Assembly: GCA_017538255.1 (NCBI GenBank)
Contig: JAFYJD010000001.1
Coordinates: forward strand, 1-47,181
Length of the DNA stretch: 47,181 nt
Direction: 5' to 3'
DNA from: Clostridia bacterium
GTDB lineage: Bacteria; Bacillota; Clostridia; Christensenellales; CAG-138
Shown here: piece after piece, positions 7,409 through 16,177 of the stretch
Numbering within the stretch: the stretch's first letter is position 1
How the letters are laid out: every line of letters begins with the position of its first letter
Notes under the pieces: generated by a model
The model's input: the letters and a program-made list of their open reading frames with translations, nothing else
Told to the model about the DNA's origin: nothing
Database searches by the model: none
Program-made: the position numbers and the translations under genes

Positions 7409-8596
7409 TTAAACGGATATCTTATCGAGAATCCCGTTTGCATACGCCAAAAACACGCCGTAATTCGTCATCGGAACGCCCTGCTCCTTCGCGCGGTCTA
7501 TGCGCGAAAGCACGTATTTGCGGTTGAACATACACGCGCCGCATTGGATAACGAGGCTGTATGGCGTCAGATCCTCGGGAAAATCCGTTCCGCCGAGTAT
7601 GTCTATCGCGATCCCTTCGCCCGCGATCTTTTTAAGGAGTTTGGGCAGCTTTACCCTGCCGATGTCCTCGCCCTGCGGAGCGTGGGAACAGCATTCCGCG
7701 ATCAGAACGCGCGAATGCTCGGTGAGCAGGGGAATGATCTTCGCGCCCTCCATATAGTAGTCCATATCGCCCTTGAGTGCCGCGAACAGCACCGAAAACG
7801 AGGTCGGGCGGCTCTTTTCGGGCTTTTTTTCATACACCTCGGCGAACGCCTGCGAATCGGTTATGATAAGCGACGGCGGCTCCTTTAAAGCCGAAAGCGC
7901 GCTTTCCATACCGGCGGGAGTGCAGCAGATCGCGGTGCAGCGGTTGTCCAACAGATCGCGTATCGTCTGCACCTGCGGCAAAATAAGCCTGCCCTTCGGC
8001 GCCGAAGCGTCCTGCGGCATAACGAGCAGCACCGTATCGCCCTCGGCAACGAGCGAGGCGGTGATGCTTGGAAGTTCAAATCCCTCGGGGACAAGACGCG
8101 CCAGTTCGCGCAGCAGGGTCTCTCGCGCGGAAGACTCGTTCGGCTCGATCTTCACGGCGGGCGCGCCGAGCCTTGCTTCAACGCGCTTTTTAACGGCGGC
8201 GCCGTCGCCGAGCGTGCGCCCGATTACGGGCAGCACGGGCGTTTTTTTTGCTTTGAACCGAGCGAGCCATTTAAAGTCGTTTTCCTCGTCGAGATCGGAG
8301 AATACCAAAACCGCTATATCCGATTTTTCGGCGGCGAGTTCGGTTTTTTCAACGCGGAGTTTGCCGAGTTCGCCCTCGTCGTCGTAGCCTGCGGTGTCGA
8401 TGAGAACGCAGGGGCCGAGTTTGCCGAGTTCGATCGCCTTGCTGACGGGATCGGTCGTGGTGCCCTTTACGTCCGAAACGATCGCTACGTCCTGTCCCGC
8501 AAGCAGGTTGACGAGCGTTGATTTGCCGCTGTTTCTTGCGCCGAAAAAGCCTATCGTCAAACGGTTGGCAGAGGGCGTGCTGTTTTGATCGGTCAT
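7409..8596 (-). CDS. hydF: [FeFe]-hydrogenase maturation GTPase HydF
   Basis: HydF is the scaffold on which the 2Fe subcluster of the H-cluster is assembled and from which it passes to the hydrogenase. The protein has 395 residues. The N-terminal GTPase domain shows the P-loop GARNSGKST (about 15-23), a KGTTTDP switch and DTAGYDD. A dimerisation domain follows. The C-terminal iron-sulfur domain contains ECCSHAP and, about 50 residues on, QCGACMFNR, the family's CxH...CxxC ligand set. The frame extends to 8710, but GGAGGAA before ATG 8596 sets the start. It is the last gene of the operon, 34 bases after hydG. Confidence 0.96.
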   Translation of the reverse strand: MTDQNSTPSANRLTIGFFGARNSGKSTLVNLLAGQDVAIVSDVKGTTTDPVSKAIELGKLGPCVLIDTAGYDDEGELGKLRVEKTELAAEKSDIAVLVFSDLDEENDFKWLARFKAKKTPVLPVIGRTLGDGAAVKKRVEARLGAPAVKIEPNESSARETLLRELARLVPEGFELPSITASLVAEGDTVLLVMPQDASAPKGRLILPQVQTIRDLLDNRCTAICCTPAGMESALSALKEPPSLIITDSQAFAEVYEKKPEKSRPTSFSVLFAALKGDMDYYMEGAKIIPLLTEHSRVLIAECCSHAPQGEDIGRVKLPKLLKKIAGEGIAIDILGGTDFPEDLTPYSLVIQCGACMFNRKYVLSRIDRAKEQGVPMTNYGVFLAYANGILDKISV

Positions 8597-8630
8597 TGTG
8601 TTCCTCCTTTTTAAGCGCTTATTATCGGGC

Positions 8631-10049
8631 TCAGAATCTAAAATCACGGTCGCCGTTTTCGATCTTAACAAGCCTTTCGGCTGCGATCGCGCGCACCTTG
8701 TCGCTCGCAACGAGCGCCATCTCTTTTTCGATCAACTTCTCACCGATCCTGCGCGTTTCGGGCGAAGCGTAGTCCATAAGATATTCCTTTAGCGTCATAA
8801 GCGCATTGGGCTGGCAACAGTTCTGTATCTGTCCGCTCTTGCATAGGCTCATAAACCGATCGCCCGTGCGGCCTTCGCGGTAGCAGGCGGTGCAGAACGA
8901 GGGAATGTACCCGAGTTCCATAAGCCAGCGCACGACCTCGTCGAGAGTTCGGTTGTCGCTGACGTCGAACTGCTCGCTCTTCTCATCGTCGGGCTCGGGC
9001 TCCGCATAGCCTCCCACGCTCGTTTTTGAAGCGCCGCTTATCTGCGATATGCCGAGATGCAGAAGTCTTTCGCGTACTTTTTTGCTCTCTCTGGTGGAGA
9101 TAATCATACCGGTATAGGGCACGGCGATACGGATACAGGCAACGATCTTTGCAAAGGTGTCGTCGTCGATGCCGTTATCGAATACGGCGGGATCGATATC
9201 GTCCGCTTTTTTGATGCGCGGGACGCTGATCGTATGAGGACCGACGCCGTAGGTCGCCTCAAGGTGCTCTGCGTGCATCAAAAGCCCCGCGAATTCATAG
9301 CGGTAGAGTTCCAGCCCGAAAAGAACGCCGAGACCGACGTCATCGATACCGCCCTGCATCGCTCTGTCCATCGCTTCGGTATGATAGCGATAGTTGTGCT
9401 TGGGACCGGTCGGATGCAGTTTTTCATAACTCTCCTTGTGATACGTTTCTTGGAAAAGGATATAGGTGCCGATGCCTGCGTCGTGGAGTTTTTTGTAATT
9501 TTCAACGGTGGTCGCGGCGATGTTTACGTTGACCCTGCGGATCGCGCCGTTTTTGTGCTTGATCGAATAGATCGTTTTGACGCAGTCGAGTATGTATTCG
9601 ATGGGATTGTTGACAGGATCCTCGCCCGCTTCGAGCGCAAGGCGCTTGTGCCCCATATCCTGAAGCGCGGTCACTTCGCGGACTATGTCTTCCTGCGAGA
9701 GTTTTTTGCGCGCAATATGCTTGTTTTGATGGTGGTAGGGGCAGTATACGCAGCCGTTTACGCAGTAGTTGGACAGATACAGCGGCGCGAACATAACGAT
9801 GCGGCTGCCGTAAAAATCTTTTTTTATCTGCTCGGCAAGGCGGTACATCCGCTCGACCCTGTCGGGAAGCGTGCACGCAAGAAGCACGCTCGCCTCGCGG
9901 TGGGAGAGCCCCTTGCGAAGTTCCGCTTTTTCGAGGATCGCGTCGATGAGTTCGGCGTTTGAGGCGTTCTCGTCGGCGTATTTCAGGGTTTCGAGTATCT
10001 CGCTGTGGTCGATGAACTCGGTCGCATTTTGTGATTTGATGTTATACAT
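8631..10049 (-). CDS. hydG: [FeFe]-hydrogenase maturase HydG (radical SAM tyrosine lyase)
   Basis: HydG cleaves tyrosine to supply the CO and cyanide ligands of the H-cluster as an Fe(CO)2(CN) synthon. The protein has 472 residues, the usual length. The radical-SAM cluster motif CVNGCVYC lies at about 96-103, within a TIM-barrel of the ThiH type. The C-terminal extension with CTACYREGRTGDRFMSLC and the NCCQPNAL tail carries the auxiliary cluster that distinguishes HydG from ThiH. Start ATG 10049 follows an AAAGGAA site. It lies between hydE and hydF in the maturation operon. Confidence 0.97.
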   Translation of the reverse strand: MYNIKSQNATEFIDHSEILETLKYADENASNAELIDAILEKAELRKGLSHREASVLLACTLPDRVERMYRLAEQIKKDFYGSRIVMFAPLYLSNYCVNGCVYCPYHHQNKHIARKKLSQEDIVREVTALQDMGHKRLALEAGEDPVNNPIEYILDCVKTIYSIKHKNGAIRRVNVNIAATTVENYKKLHDAGIGTYILFQETYHKESYEKLHPTGPKHNYRYHTEAMDRAMQGGIDDVGLGVLFGLELYRYEFAGLLMHAEHLEATYGVGPHTISVPRIKKADDIDPAVFDNGIDDDTFAKIVACIRIAVPYTGMIISTRESKKVRERLLHLGISQISGASKTSVGGYAEPEPDDEKSEQFDVSDNRTLDEVVRWLMELGYIPSFCTACYREGRTGDRFMSLCKSGQIQNCCQPNALMTLKEYLMDYASPETRRIGEKLIEKEMALVASDKVRAIAAERLVKIENGDRDFRF

Positions 10050-10116
10050 GGTTTTTCCTTTCTTTGGGGTGAGGGCGAACCTTGCCCCTTAGCGTATTCT
10101 TTGTTTTATTGCAGCA

Positions 10117-11211
10117 CTATTTCTGCTCGGTCAATTTGCTGTCGCCTCTTGCGGTCACGACCTCATGCCCTATCGAGCGCATACGTCCTGCAAGGCAGTT
10201 TTTGCACTGCGCCGCTTCGTCGCCGGTGCAGATCTTGTTGTCGTAAAGGGCATATTTGCTCCTGACGGCAACGGGGGAGAGATTGGGCATACATACGTTG
10301 CCCCCTGCGAGGACTCCAAGTTCGCGCCCGCGCGGGTGTATCGTGCCGAGCGCGGTGGTAGAGGGGAGCAGCGCTTCGGGCAACAGTATGCGGACTATGC
10401 TCAAAATGAAAAGCGTTTGATCGAGAGTGCCGGCCTTTTCGTTTGCAAATGGTGTGTCGTGCGCGGGGATAAAAGGACCGATGCCGACCATATGCGGGCG
10501 AAAATCACGGATGAAAACAAGATCGTCAGCAAGCGTTTCATAGGTTTGGAAGGGAGCGCCGATCATCATTCCGCAACCGACCTGATAGCCGAGTTCACGC
10601 AGGTTTTTGAGGCATTCCATACGCGCCTTAAACTTCATCTCGGCGGGGTGGAGTTTATTGTAGTGTTCCTCATTCGCGGTTTCGTGGCGCAAAAGATACC
10701 TGTCAGCGCCCGCTTCGCGCCAGAACGCGTAGACTTCCCTTGTGTGCTCGCCGAGCGAAAGCGTAACGGCGCAGTCGGGATAGTTTTGCTTTATCTCGCG
10801 CACGATCCGGGCTATTAATTCGGGCGTGAAATACGGATCCTCACCGCCCTGCATAACGAAGGTGCGGAATCCGAGTGCATAGCCGTCCTTGCAGCAGGAG
10901 AGAATATCGTCCTTTGAAAGCCTGTACCTTTCGGTAGTCGGATTCGATCGCCTTATGCCGCAGTAAAGGCAGTTGTTTTTGCAGTAGTTCGATATCTCGA
11001 TGAGCCCGCGGATATACACGGCGTTGCCGTAGTGCATGTTTTTGAGTTCAAGCGCGCGCTCCGAGAGTTTTTTGCGCAGTTCAGAGCTCTTTTCTTCGGA
11101 CAGTTCACGCTCCGCGCGGATAAGAACGGTAAACTCCTCTTTTGAAAGGGCGCGTCCTGCGATCAGTTCATCCGCAAGTGCGAATGCATTTTGTTCAAAC
11201 AGATCAGCCAT
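10117..11211 (-). CDS. hydE: [FeFe]-hydrogenase maturase HydE (radical SAM)
   Basis: HydE is the radical SAM enzyme that converts the HydG-made iron synthon on the way to the 2Fe subcluster. The protein is 364 residues from ATG 11211 (MADLFEQ). The longer frame to 11286 would run into the upstream gene and has no reason to be used. The cluster motif CKNNCLYC sits in the N-terminal third, followed by SNPTTERYRLS and the barrel strands QGGEDPYF and GxGPFIPxxDTP typical of HydE. Its start overlaps the last eight bases of the TM1266-like gene, so translation is probably coupled, which would explain the weak ribosome site. Confidence 0.96.
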   Translation of the reverse strand: MADLFEQNAFALADELIAGRALSKEEFTVLIRAERELSEEKSSELRKKLSERALELKNMHYGNAVYIRGLIEISNYCKNNCLYCGIRRSNPTTERYRLSKDDILSCCKDGYALGFRTFVMQGGEDPYFTPELIARIVREIKQNYPDCAVTLSLGEHTREVYAFWREAGADRYLLRHETANEEHYNKLHPAEMKFKARMECLKNLRELGYQVGCGMMIGAPFQTYETLADDLVFIRDFRPHMVGIGPFIPAHDTPFANEKAGTLDQTLFILSIVRILLPEALLPSTTALGTIHPRGRELGVLAGGNVCMPNLSPVAVRSKYALYDNKICTGDEAAQCKNCLAGRMRSIGHEVVTARGDSKLTEQK

Positions 11212-11464
11212 TGATCTTGGAATAGACGGCGGATGTGGATACGCCGTCAAGCATACCGATCCTGCCGGAGAGAGTCGAAACAACATCGGCGGGCGCGTCG
11301 AGAACGACCGAGATGATGTTTATACCGCGCTTGTGGTAGGGGATGCCCATACGGCCGATGACATACTCGCCGTATTTATGGAGTATGGCGTTGAGTTTTT
11401 CAACGGAATCGGGGTTTTCGACAACGATGCCGAGTTGAGCGACACGAGTTTCGGTGTGGGACAT
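11204..11464 (-). CDS. TM1266-type iron-only hydrogenase system regulator
   Basis: Small protein of 86 residues with a beta-alpha-beta ferredoxin-like (ACT/NikR-C type) fold pattern. It includes RVAQLGIVVEN at the start, GRMGIPYHKRGINIISVVLDAP in the middle and GRIGMLDGVSTSAVYSK near the end. This family is repeatedly found beside hydE, hydF and hydG in anaerobes and is named a putative regulator of the iron-only hydrogenase system; its biochemical role is not settled. It is the first gene of the maturation operon, with AAAGGAGAA before ATG 11464, directly downstream of a terminator-bearing leader. Confidence 0.9.
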   Translation of the reverse strand: MSHTETRVAQLGIVVENPDSVEKLNAILHKYGEYVIGRMGIPYHKRGINIISVVLDAPADVVSTLSGRIGMLDGVSTSAVYSKING

Positions 11465-11497
11465 AGTTGGTTCTCCTTTTATATTTATTTTGCAAAT

Positions 11498-11527
11498 AAA
11501 AACCGCGCTCCCGTTAAAGAAGCGCGG
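11498..11527 (-). terminator. Intrinsic terminator inside the leader of the hyd operon
   Basis: On the minus strand CCGCGCTTC pairs with GGGAGCGCGG around a six-base loop (stem 11503-11527) and is followed by TTTTT (11498-11502). It lies downstream of the promoter and only about 35 bases before the first gene, so it must be bypassed for the operon to be expressed. That is the layout of an attenuator or riboswitch. Confidence 0.75.
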
Positions 11528-11686
11528 AAATCAGATGCCCAAACGCCGCCCTTTTAGGACGGTTTATTCCGTTAGCCCCTTTAATCAGAACACCCCAAAC
11601 GAGGGATCTTTATGTCGGGAAACCGAGTTTTATTCTATGCCTGCCGTTGGGGAAGCGTTTCGACGCTTTTGCCCCTTCGGTGCGGC
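11528..11686 (-). ncRNA. Structured 5' leader of the hydrogenase maturation operon (candidate riboswitch)
   Basis: The transcript should start near 11686, right at the first paired base. A nested hairpin follows: outer GCCG/CGGC (11683-11686 with 11643-11646), then GGGG/CCCC (11672-11675 with 11649-11652), then AAGCG/CGCTT (11664-11668 with 11653-11657), with an asymmetric internal loop CACCGAA/AA. Further down is a hairpin CCGTCC-TAAAA-GGGCGG (11546-11562), and then the terminator. I do not recognise a named class. Some wording recalls the glycine aptamer, but the layout does not fit. Confidence 0.5.
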
Positions 11687-11692
11687 AAAATA

Positions 11693-11721
11693 ATTATAAC
11701 ATATGCGCAGCCGGAAGTCAA
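11693..11721 (-). promoter_or_regulatory. Promoter of the hyd maturation operon
   Basis: On the minus strand TTGACT (11716-11721), a 17-base spacer, then TATAAT (11693-11698). It begins directly after the stop codon of the SnoaL-like gene, so the operon is separately controlled. The untranslated leader is about 220 bases. Confidence 0.85.
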
Positions 11722-11727
11722 GCGCGG

Positions 11728-12099
11728 TTAAAGGGTGCTTGCTTGCCTCCTCCACTCGGGCGGTTCGCCGTCGTCGCCCCAATATTCATCGATGCGTATC
11801 ACCGTTTCGTCGCGGAGCGTGATGAACGAACAACAATGAAACGACTGCGAGGGCTCGTCCTTCGCCCATACCCTTGCCGCCGCGATCACGGTACAGCCGA
11901 CGCGGTATTCGCGCTCGATTTCGCCCAGCCACTCGCCGGGGTAATCGCAGTTGGCGCGTATGAAGTCCGAACAGGAGAACCTTTCGCCCGTGTTATGCCA
12001 GAGGATCTCGGCGTCTTCGGCAAAAAAGGCACATAAAGCGGCGGCGTCCTTATGTAATACCGCCGCAAAGTATGCGTTAAGATCGAACTGCTTTTTCAT
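11728..12099 (-). CDS. SnoaL-like / NTF2-fold small protein
   Basis: Product of 123 residues with the cone-shaped NTF2-like pattern. There is an N-terminal helix pair (DLNAYFAAVLHKDAAALCAFF), then EILWHNTGE, a central strand block with ARVWAKDEPSQSFHCC, and the ending DEYWGDDGEPPEWR. These proteins serve as small-molecule binding or isomerase-like scaffolds, and the substrate cannot be told here. ATG 12099 lies one base after the glgD stop, so it is the last gene of the glgC-glgD operon, although a functional link to glycogen is unclear. A decayed second copy lies at 7296-7395. Confidence 0.8.
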   Translation of the reverse strand: MKKQFDLNAYFAAVLHKDAAALCAFFAEDAEILWHNTGERFSCSDFIRANCDYPGEWLGEIEREYRVGCTVIAAARVWAKDEPSQSFHCCSFITLRDETVIRIDEYWGDDGEPPEWRRQASTL

Positions 12100-12100
12100 A

Positions 12101-13231
12101 TCAGACCGTGGTGCCCTTTCTGAGTATCACGGGGTATGTTTTGTAGCCCGCGAGCCGCCTGCCGCTGTTCACGGTAACGCCTTTGTCGAGCACCATATAG
12201 TCAAGATCGCAGTCCGAACAGACGGTCGCGGATTGCATAATGATGCTGTTTTTGACGCGCGCGCCCTTTTCGATGCGTACACCGCGGAAGAGTATGGACG
12301 ATTCCACCTCGCCTTCGATGATGCAGCCGTCCGCAACGAAACTGTTGAGCGCCCTGCCGCTGCCCACATAGCACGCGGGCACCTCATCCTTGACCTTGGT
12401 GTAGATCGGGTGGGCGGGGTTGAACAGATCCGCAGCGACCTCGGCCCGCAAAAGGTTCATATTGTGCTGATAGTACTGCGCGAGCGAGTTGAGCCTTGCC
12501 ACATACCCCTTGTACTCGTAGCCGTAGACCTTGTATTTGAACTGGTTTTTGACGAGCACATCCTGCATAAAGTCGTATTCACCGCGCGAAGCCGCGTCGT
12601 CCACAAGGTATTCAAGCAAAGATTTGTCCATTATGTAGGCGTCGCAGCCGGTCAAACTGCTCGACGGATCTAACGGATTGAAGGTCAGTTCCGTAACGCG
12701 GCCCGTTTTATCCACTTTTAGGCGAAGATCGTCGTACTGCTCGCTTTTGTCGAACCGATTGCAGCTTTCGTCGCTGTACATAATGGTGATATCCGCGCCG
12801 GTTGCGATATGCTGTTTGAGCATCGCGTCGAACGTCGAATTATAGATGGTATGACTGCCGGTCAGAATGGCGTAGCGCTGTTTGTTGCGGCGCACGAACC
12901 CAAGCACCGAGCGTATCGCGTCCACCGTGCCGCGGTAAACGCCGGTATTATCCTTCGTTACAAAGGGCGGCAGGATAAAAAGCCCGTCGCGCTTGCGGTG
13001 AAGATCCCATTCCTTGCCGCTGCCGAGGTGATCCATAAGCGAATGATAGTTGCGTTGAGCGATCAAGCCGACGCTCGTGATGCCGGTGTTCACGATGTTT
13101 GAAAGCACGAAGTCGATCGCGCGGTATCTGCCGCCAAACGGCACGGCCGCAACGGATCGAGTGAAGGTGAGTTCGCGAAGCTGCGCGTTTGCCTCTCCCG
13201 TATAGATAAGCCCGAATGCATCGTTTGTCAT
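12101..13231 (-). CDS. glgD: Glucose-1-phosphate adenylyltransferase subunit GlgD
   Basis: The regulatory or less active partner of GlgC in Bacillota ADP-glucose pyrophosphorylase, which makes the glycogen precursor. The protein has 376 residues. The nucleotidyltransferase domain is recognisable (PFGGRYRAIDFVLSNIVNTGI), but the N-terminal nucleotide loop GGxGxRL of GlgC is replaced by YTGEANAQLREL, as expected for GlgD. The C-terminal third has hexapeptide-type repeats forming a left-handed beta helix (around FVADGCIIEGEVESSILFRGVRI). The gene begins 20 bases after glgC. Confidence 0.95.
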   Translation of the reverse strand: MTNDAFGLIYTGEANAQLRELTFTRSVAAVPFGGRYRAIDFVLSNIVNTGITSVGLIAQRNYHSLMDHLGSGKEWDLHRKRDGLFILPPFVTKDNTGVYRGTVDAIRSVLGFVRRNKQRYAILTGSHTIYNSTFDAMLKQHIATGADITIMYSDESCNRFDKSEQYDDLRLKVDKTGRVTELTFNPLDPSSSLTGCDAYIMDKSLLEYLVDDAASRGEYDFMQDVLVKNQFKYKVYGYEYKGYVARLNSLAQYYQHNMNLLRAEVAADLFNPAHPIYTKVKDEVPACYVGSGRALNSFVADGCIIEGEVESSILFRGVRIEKGARVKNSIIMQSATVCSDCDLDYMVLDKGVTVNSGRRLAGYKTYPVILRKGTTV

Positions 13232-13251
13232 AGTTTTTGATCTCCTTTCGG

Positions 13252-14466
13252 TCAGGCTTTTTTGCGGCTTACGACCTTGCCGCTCGGAACGCGCTCGCCG
13301 TCCAATATATGCATCGAACTTGCAACGAGGGTGATGTCGCCCGTCAACGCCGTATCGTATGGCGCGTCGCTTTCACGGCGTTCGCAGCCGATCTTGGCGC
13401 CGCCGCCGATCTGAACGCCTTCTCCGATTATCGCCTTTTTGATAACGGCGCCGGGTCCGATAACGGTGTTGGGCATAACGACGGAATCCTCGACGATCGC
13501 GCCCGGCGCGATGCTGACGCCCGCAAACAGCACGCTGTGGCGGATACTTCCGTGAACGATGCAGCCCTCGGTTATAAGACTGTCTTCAACGCTCGCGTCG
13601 CCTCCGATATAGTGCGGCGGGAGGACGGGGGATCGTGAATAGATGCGCCAATCCTTTTGATACAGGTCAAAGCGCGGCGAAGCGCCCAAAAGATCCATAT
13701 TCGCCTCCCAAAGGCTGGCTATGGTGCCGACGTCGCGCCAGTAGCCCGAAAACTCCCACGCGAAAACGCGCTGACCGCCGCCGATCATCGCGGGGATGAC
13801 GTTTTTGCCGAAATCGTGCTCGGAGAAAGCGTCCGCAGCGTCGCGTATTAGGTAGTCCCTCAAAAGTTCGCGGTTGAATATGTATATGCCCATAGAAGCC
13901 TTGGTGCTCTTGGGCTCCGATGGCTTTTCTTCAAACTCGATTATCATACCGTCATCATCCGTGTTCATAATGCCGAAGCGGTGCGCTTCATCAAGGGGCA
14001 CATTGAGCACGGCGATCGTCGCGTCGGCGCCCATCCTGATATGGTGATCGAGCATCTTTGCGTAGTCCATCTTATAGATATGGTCGCCGGAGAGTATAAG
14101 CACGTAGTCGGGATCGTACTGCTCGATGAACGGCAGGTTTTGATAGATTGCGTTGGCAGTGCCGGAGTACCAGCGTCCGCTGTCGATGCTCATATACGGC
14201 GGCAGAACGAACACACCGCCGTTGTTGCGGTCAAGATCCCACGCCTGACCGCTGCCGAGGTAGGCGTTGAGAGCAAGTGGCTCGTACTGCGTTAGCACGC
14301 CGACGGTGTCGATATTCGAGTTGACGCAGTTGGAAAGCGGAAAATCGATGATCCTGTACTTGCCGCCGAACGGCACCGCCGGTTTTGCCATGCTCTTTGT
14401 GAGTTCGCCCAAACGGCTGCCCTGTCCGCCCGCGAGCAGCATTGCAACTATCTGTTTTCCGGGCAT
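13252..14466 (-). CDS. glgC: Glucose-1-phosphate adenylyltransferase GlgC
   Basis: Makes ADP-glucose from ATP and glucose-1-phosphate, the committed step of glycogen synthesis. It has 404 residues when started at ATG 14466. GGGGAGG lies seven bases before that codon, whereas it touches the ATG at 14472 and the frame's extension to 14505 has no ribosome site. The pyrophosphorylase motif [33 protein letters not shown], the [10 protein letters not shown] block with the metal-binding aspartate, and EEKPSEPKS are all present. A C-terminal left-handed beta helix follows. First gene of the glgC-glgD-SnoaL-like operon. Confidence 0.97.
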   Translation of the reverse strand: MPGKQIVAMLLAGGQGSRLGELTKSMAKPAVPFGGKYRIIDFPLSNCVNSNIDTVGVLTQYEPLALNAYLGSGQAWDLDRNNGGVFVLPPYMSIDSGRWYSGTANAIYQNLPFIEQYDPDYVLILSGDHIYKMDYAKMLDHHIRMGADATIAVLNVPLDEAHRFGIMNTDDDGMIIEFEEKPSEPKSTKASMGIYIFNRELLRDYLIRDAADAFSEHDFGKNVIPAMIGGGQRVFAWEFSGYWRDVGTIASLWEANMDLLGASPRFDLYQKDWRIYSRSPVLPPHYIGGDASVEDSLITEGCIVHGSIRHSVLFAGVSIAPGAIVEDSVVMPNTVIGPGAVIKKAIIGEGVQIGGGAKIGCERRESDAPYDTALTGDITLVASSMHILDGERVPSGKVVSRKKA

Positions 14467-14530
14467 AAACATACCTCCCCATTGATCGGGCGCGCCAAAA
14501 AACACGCCGCGAGTATATACTATTGATTAT

Positions 14531-14558
14531 ATTTTACCAAATAATTTGAAAAAGGCAA
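14531..14558 (-). promoter_or_regulatory. Possible promoter of the glg operon
   Basis: On the minus strand TTGCCT (14553-14558), a 16-base spacer, then TAAAAT (14531-14536). A nearby TATAAT gives an alternative -10 but lacks a well-spaced -35. The remaining bases up to the mreC promoter show nothing else I can name. Confidence 0.4.
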
Positions 14559-14683
14559 GCGGTATTTTTGGATTTGGGCGGATTCCGAGCCTATTTTTTC
14601 AAAATCGCGCGTTTTCGAGCCGAAAATCGCACCTTTGGCGGCGTTGTGCGGCCAAAAATCGCGCGCACACATTCTCCGAACTC

Positions 14684-14712
14684 TTGAAATAAGCCGCGCT
14701 TGCGGTTATAAT
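14684..14712 (+). promoter_or_regulatory. Promoter of the mreC-mreD-PBP2 operon
   Basis: TTGAAA (14684-14689), a 17-base spacer, then TATAAT (14707-14712), about 70 bases before mreC and divergent from glgC. Confidence 0.75.
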
Positions 14713-14786
14713 GTATACGGGAAAATGGCTGTATTGTATGCAGCCGACATCAACGAAAGGCAAAATGCGCTCACGCGCGCTCCGAT

Positions 14787-15632
14787 ATGAAAAAACTATC
14801 CTCAAAAAACAACCGCAAGCCGGTCGTCATAACGCTGATATCCGTCGCCCTGCTCGTTGCGCTGATCCTGATCGGTGCGGGTTCAAGGCGTACCTGTGCC
14901 GCGCAGGACGCGGTCGCCACCGTGCTTACGCCCGTGCAGGGGTTTGCGTCCAAGGTCTCGGGCGCGATAGGCGGCTTCTTTTCCAATATCTTCAAATCAA
15001 CGGACGCGGATAAGCAGCTTGCAAAACTAACCAACGAACTTGCGACCAAAAACCGCAGTCTGCAGGAACTTGAGGAACTCAAACTCGAAAACGAAAGATT
15101 GAGGGGCCTGCTTTCATATGTGGAATCAACGGGGATAAAGGGCGGTGTTGCCGCGCGCATTACGGGCAGGAGCACCGAGGTCTATTTCCGAGTATTCACC
15201 GTGAACGCGGGCAGGATGCAGGGTGTTGACGTGGATATGCCCGTTATCGGTGCGGACGGACTGATCGGTGTCGTATCCCAGGTCGGCGCGAACTGGTGCA
15301 AGGTTACGGCCTGCGTGGATTCCACTATGTCCATACCCATTATGGTTGAGCGCACGAGGGACATCTGTATGCTGCGCGGCGTTATGAACGCCACAAATAC
15401 GGACGACAGGATGGAACTTTACTATCTGCCGGCCGACAGGACGGATCTCGCTCCGGGCGACGTTGTCATAACAAGCGGCATCGGCGGTGTGTTTCCCAAG
15501 GGCCTAAGAGTCGGCACGGTGTCCGAGGTTATGACAACCGCTAAAAACGGCGTAAACGCGCTGGTCGTGCCTGCCTGTGATCTCGTGCATATCGAGGAAG
15601 TTTACATCTTAACGGGAAACGGGGATAATTGA
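14787..15632 (+). CDS. mreC: Rod shape-determining protein MreC
   Basis: MreC is a periplasm-facing scaffold of the elongasome. It links the MreB/MreD machinery to PBP2 and controls lateral wall synthesis. The protein has 281 residues: an N-terminal membrane helix (about 12-32), a coiled coil (about 70-110, KQLAKLTNELATKNRSLQELEELKLENERLRGLL in outline), and the two beta-barrel MreC core (GRSTEVYFRVFTVNAG, GLIGVVSQVG, DVVITSGIGGVFPKGLRVG). The start has no obvious ribosome site. The usual mreB neighbour is not upstream, so MreB must be encoded elsewhere. Its stop overlaps the mreD start. Confidence 0.93.
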   Translation: MKKLSSKNNRKPVVITLISVALLVALILIGAGSRRTCAAQDAVATVLTPVQGFASKVSGAIGGFFSNIFKSTDADKQLAKLTNELATKNRSLQELEELKLENERLRGLLSYVESTGIKGGVAARITGRSTEVYFRVFTVNAGRMQGVDVDMPVIGADGLIGVVSQVGANWCKVTACVDSTMSIPIMVERTRDICMLRGVMNATNTDDRMELYYLPADRTDLAPGDVVITSGIGGVFPKGLRVGTVSEVMTTAKNGVNALVVPACDLVHIEEVYILTGNGDN

Positions 15633-16147
15633 TGCGAAAAACCGTTGCTTTTCTTGCAATACTCGCGGCGTTCCTGCTAGATGCGTTCGTCTTTACCGAA
15701 ACGGGCGCGGTGCGCTCGTTTATGCCCGAGGCGCTGACGGCGCTGTTCGTTTCGTTCGGCGTTTTGACAGGCGTCGCGCCTATGGCGCTCGCTGCCGTCA
15801 TAGTCGGCGCGATCGAGGACATTATGTTCAACGGCATCCTCGGCATAAGTTCGGGAACGCTGTTTCTGGCCGTTGTAGTCGGCGCGTTGTTCTATAACAG
15901 ATTCTATGCGGACAACGCGATAATCCCGTCGCTGATCGCCGCGGCGCTTATGTTCGTAAAGGAGCATATCGTACTCGTCGTAGTGCTGATTGCGGGCGGA
16001 AGGGTAACGGACTATTTTTCGATCCTTATTAAACACATACTGCCTGCGTCGGTGCTTACGGGCGTATTGTGTTTATTCATCCACTTTGTATTGAAAAAGA
16101 CCCTTTTTACGGCGGAGTGGCGCAGGGATATAGATCATCTGCGCTGA
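15632..16147 (+). CDS. mreD: Rod shape-determining protein MreD
   Basis: Integral membrane partner of MreC in the elongasome. The product of 171 residues is almost entirely hydrophobic, with about five to six transmembrane helices and the conserved GAIEDIMFNGILGIS-like region in the middle. Start ATG 15632 shares its A with the mreC stop (TGATG), and the TTG three bases upstream is less likely. It is followed after 30 bases by the PBP2 gene, the classic mreC-mreD-mrdA order. Sequence conservation in MreD is weak, so the call leans on context. Confidence 0.88.
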   Translation: MRKTVAFLAILAAFLLDAFVFTETGAVRSFMPEALTALFVSFGVLTGVAPMALAAVIVGAIEDIMFNGILGISSGTLFLAVVVGALFYNRFYADNAIIPSLIAAALMFVKEHIVLVVVLIAGGRVTDYFSILIKHILPASVLTGVLCLFIHFVLKKTLFTAEWRRDIDHLR

Positions 16148-16177
16148 TCGGCGCCAAACGGGCGAAAGAGGCAACCT

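Noticed and set aside
11528..11686. Glycine riboswitch as identity of the hyd leader
   Set aside because: CACCGAAGG and CAGGC recall the aptamer, but the 5' GAGAG arm and the hairpin that normally precedes CACCGAAGG are missing and the GGAC end is not in place.
11528..11686. T-box leader as identity of the hyd leader
   Set aside because: The terminator begins with CCGCG as in T-boxes, but no GGGTGG box and no aminoacyl-tRNA synthetase or amino-acid gene follows.
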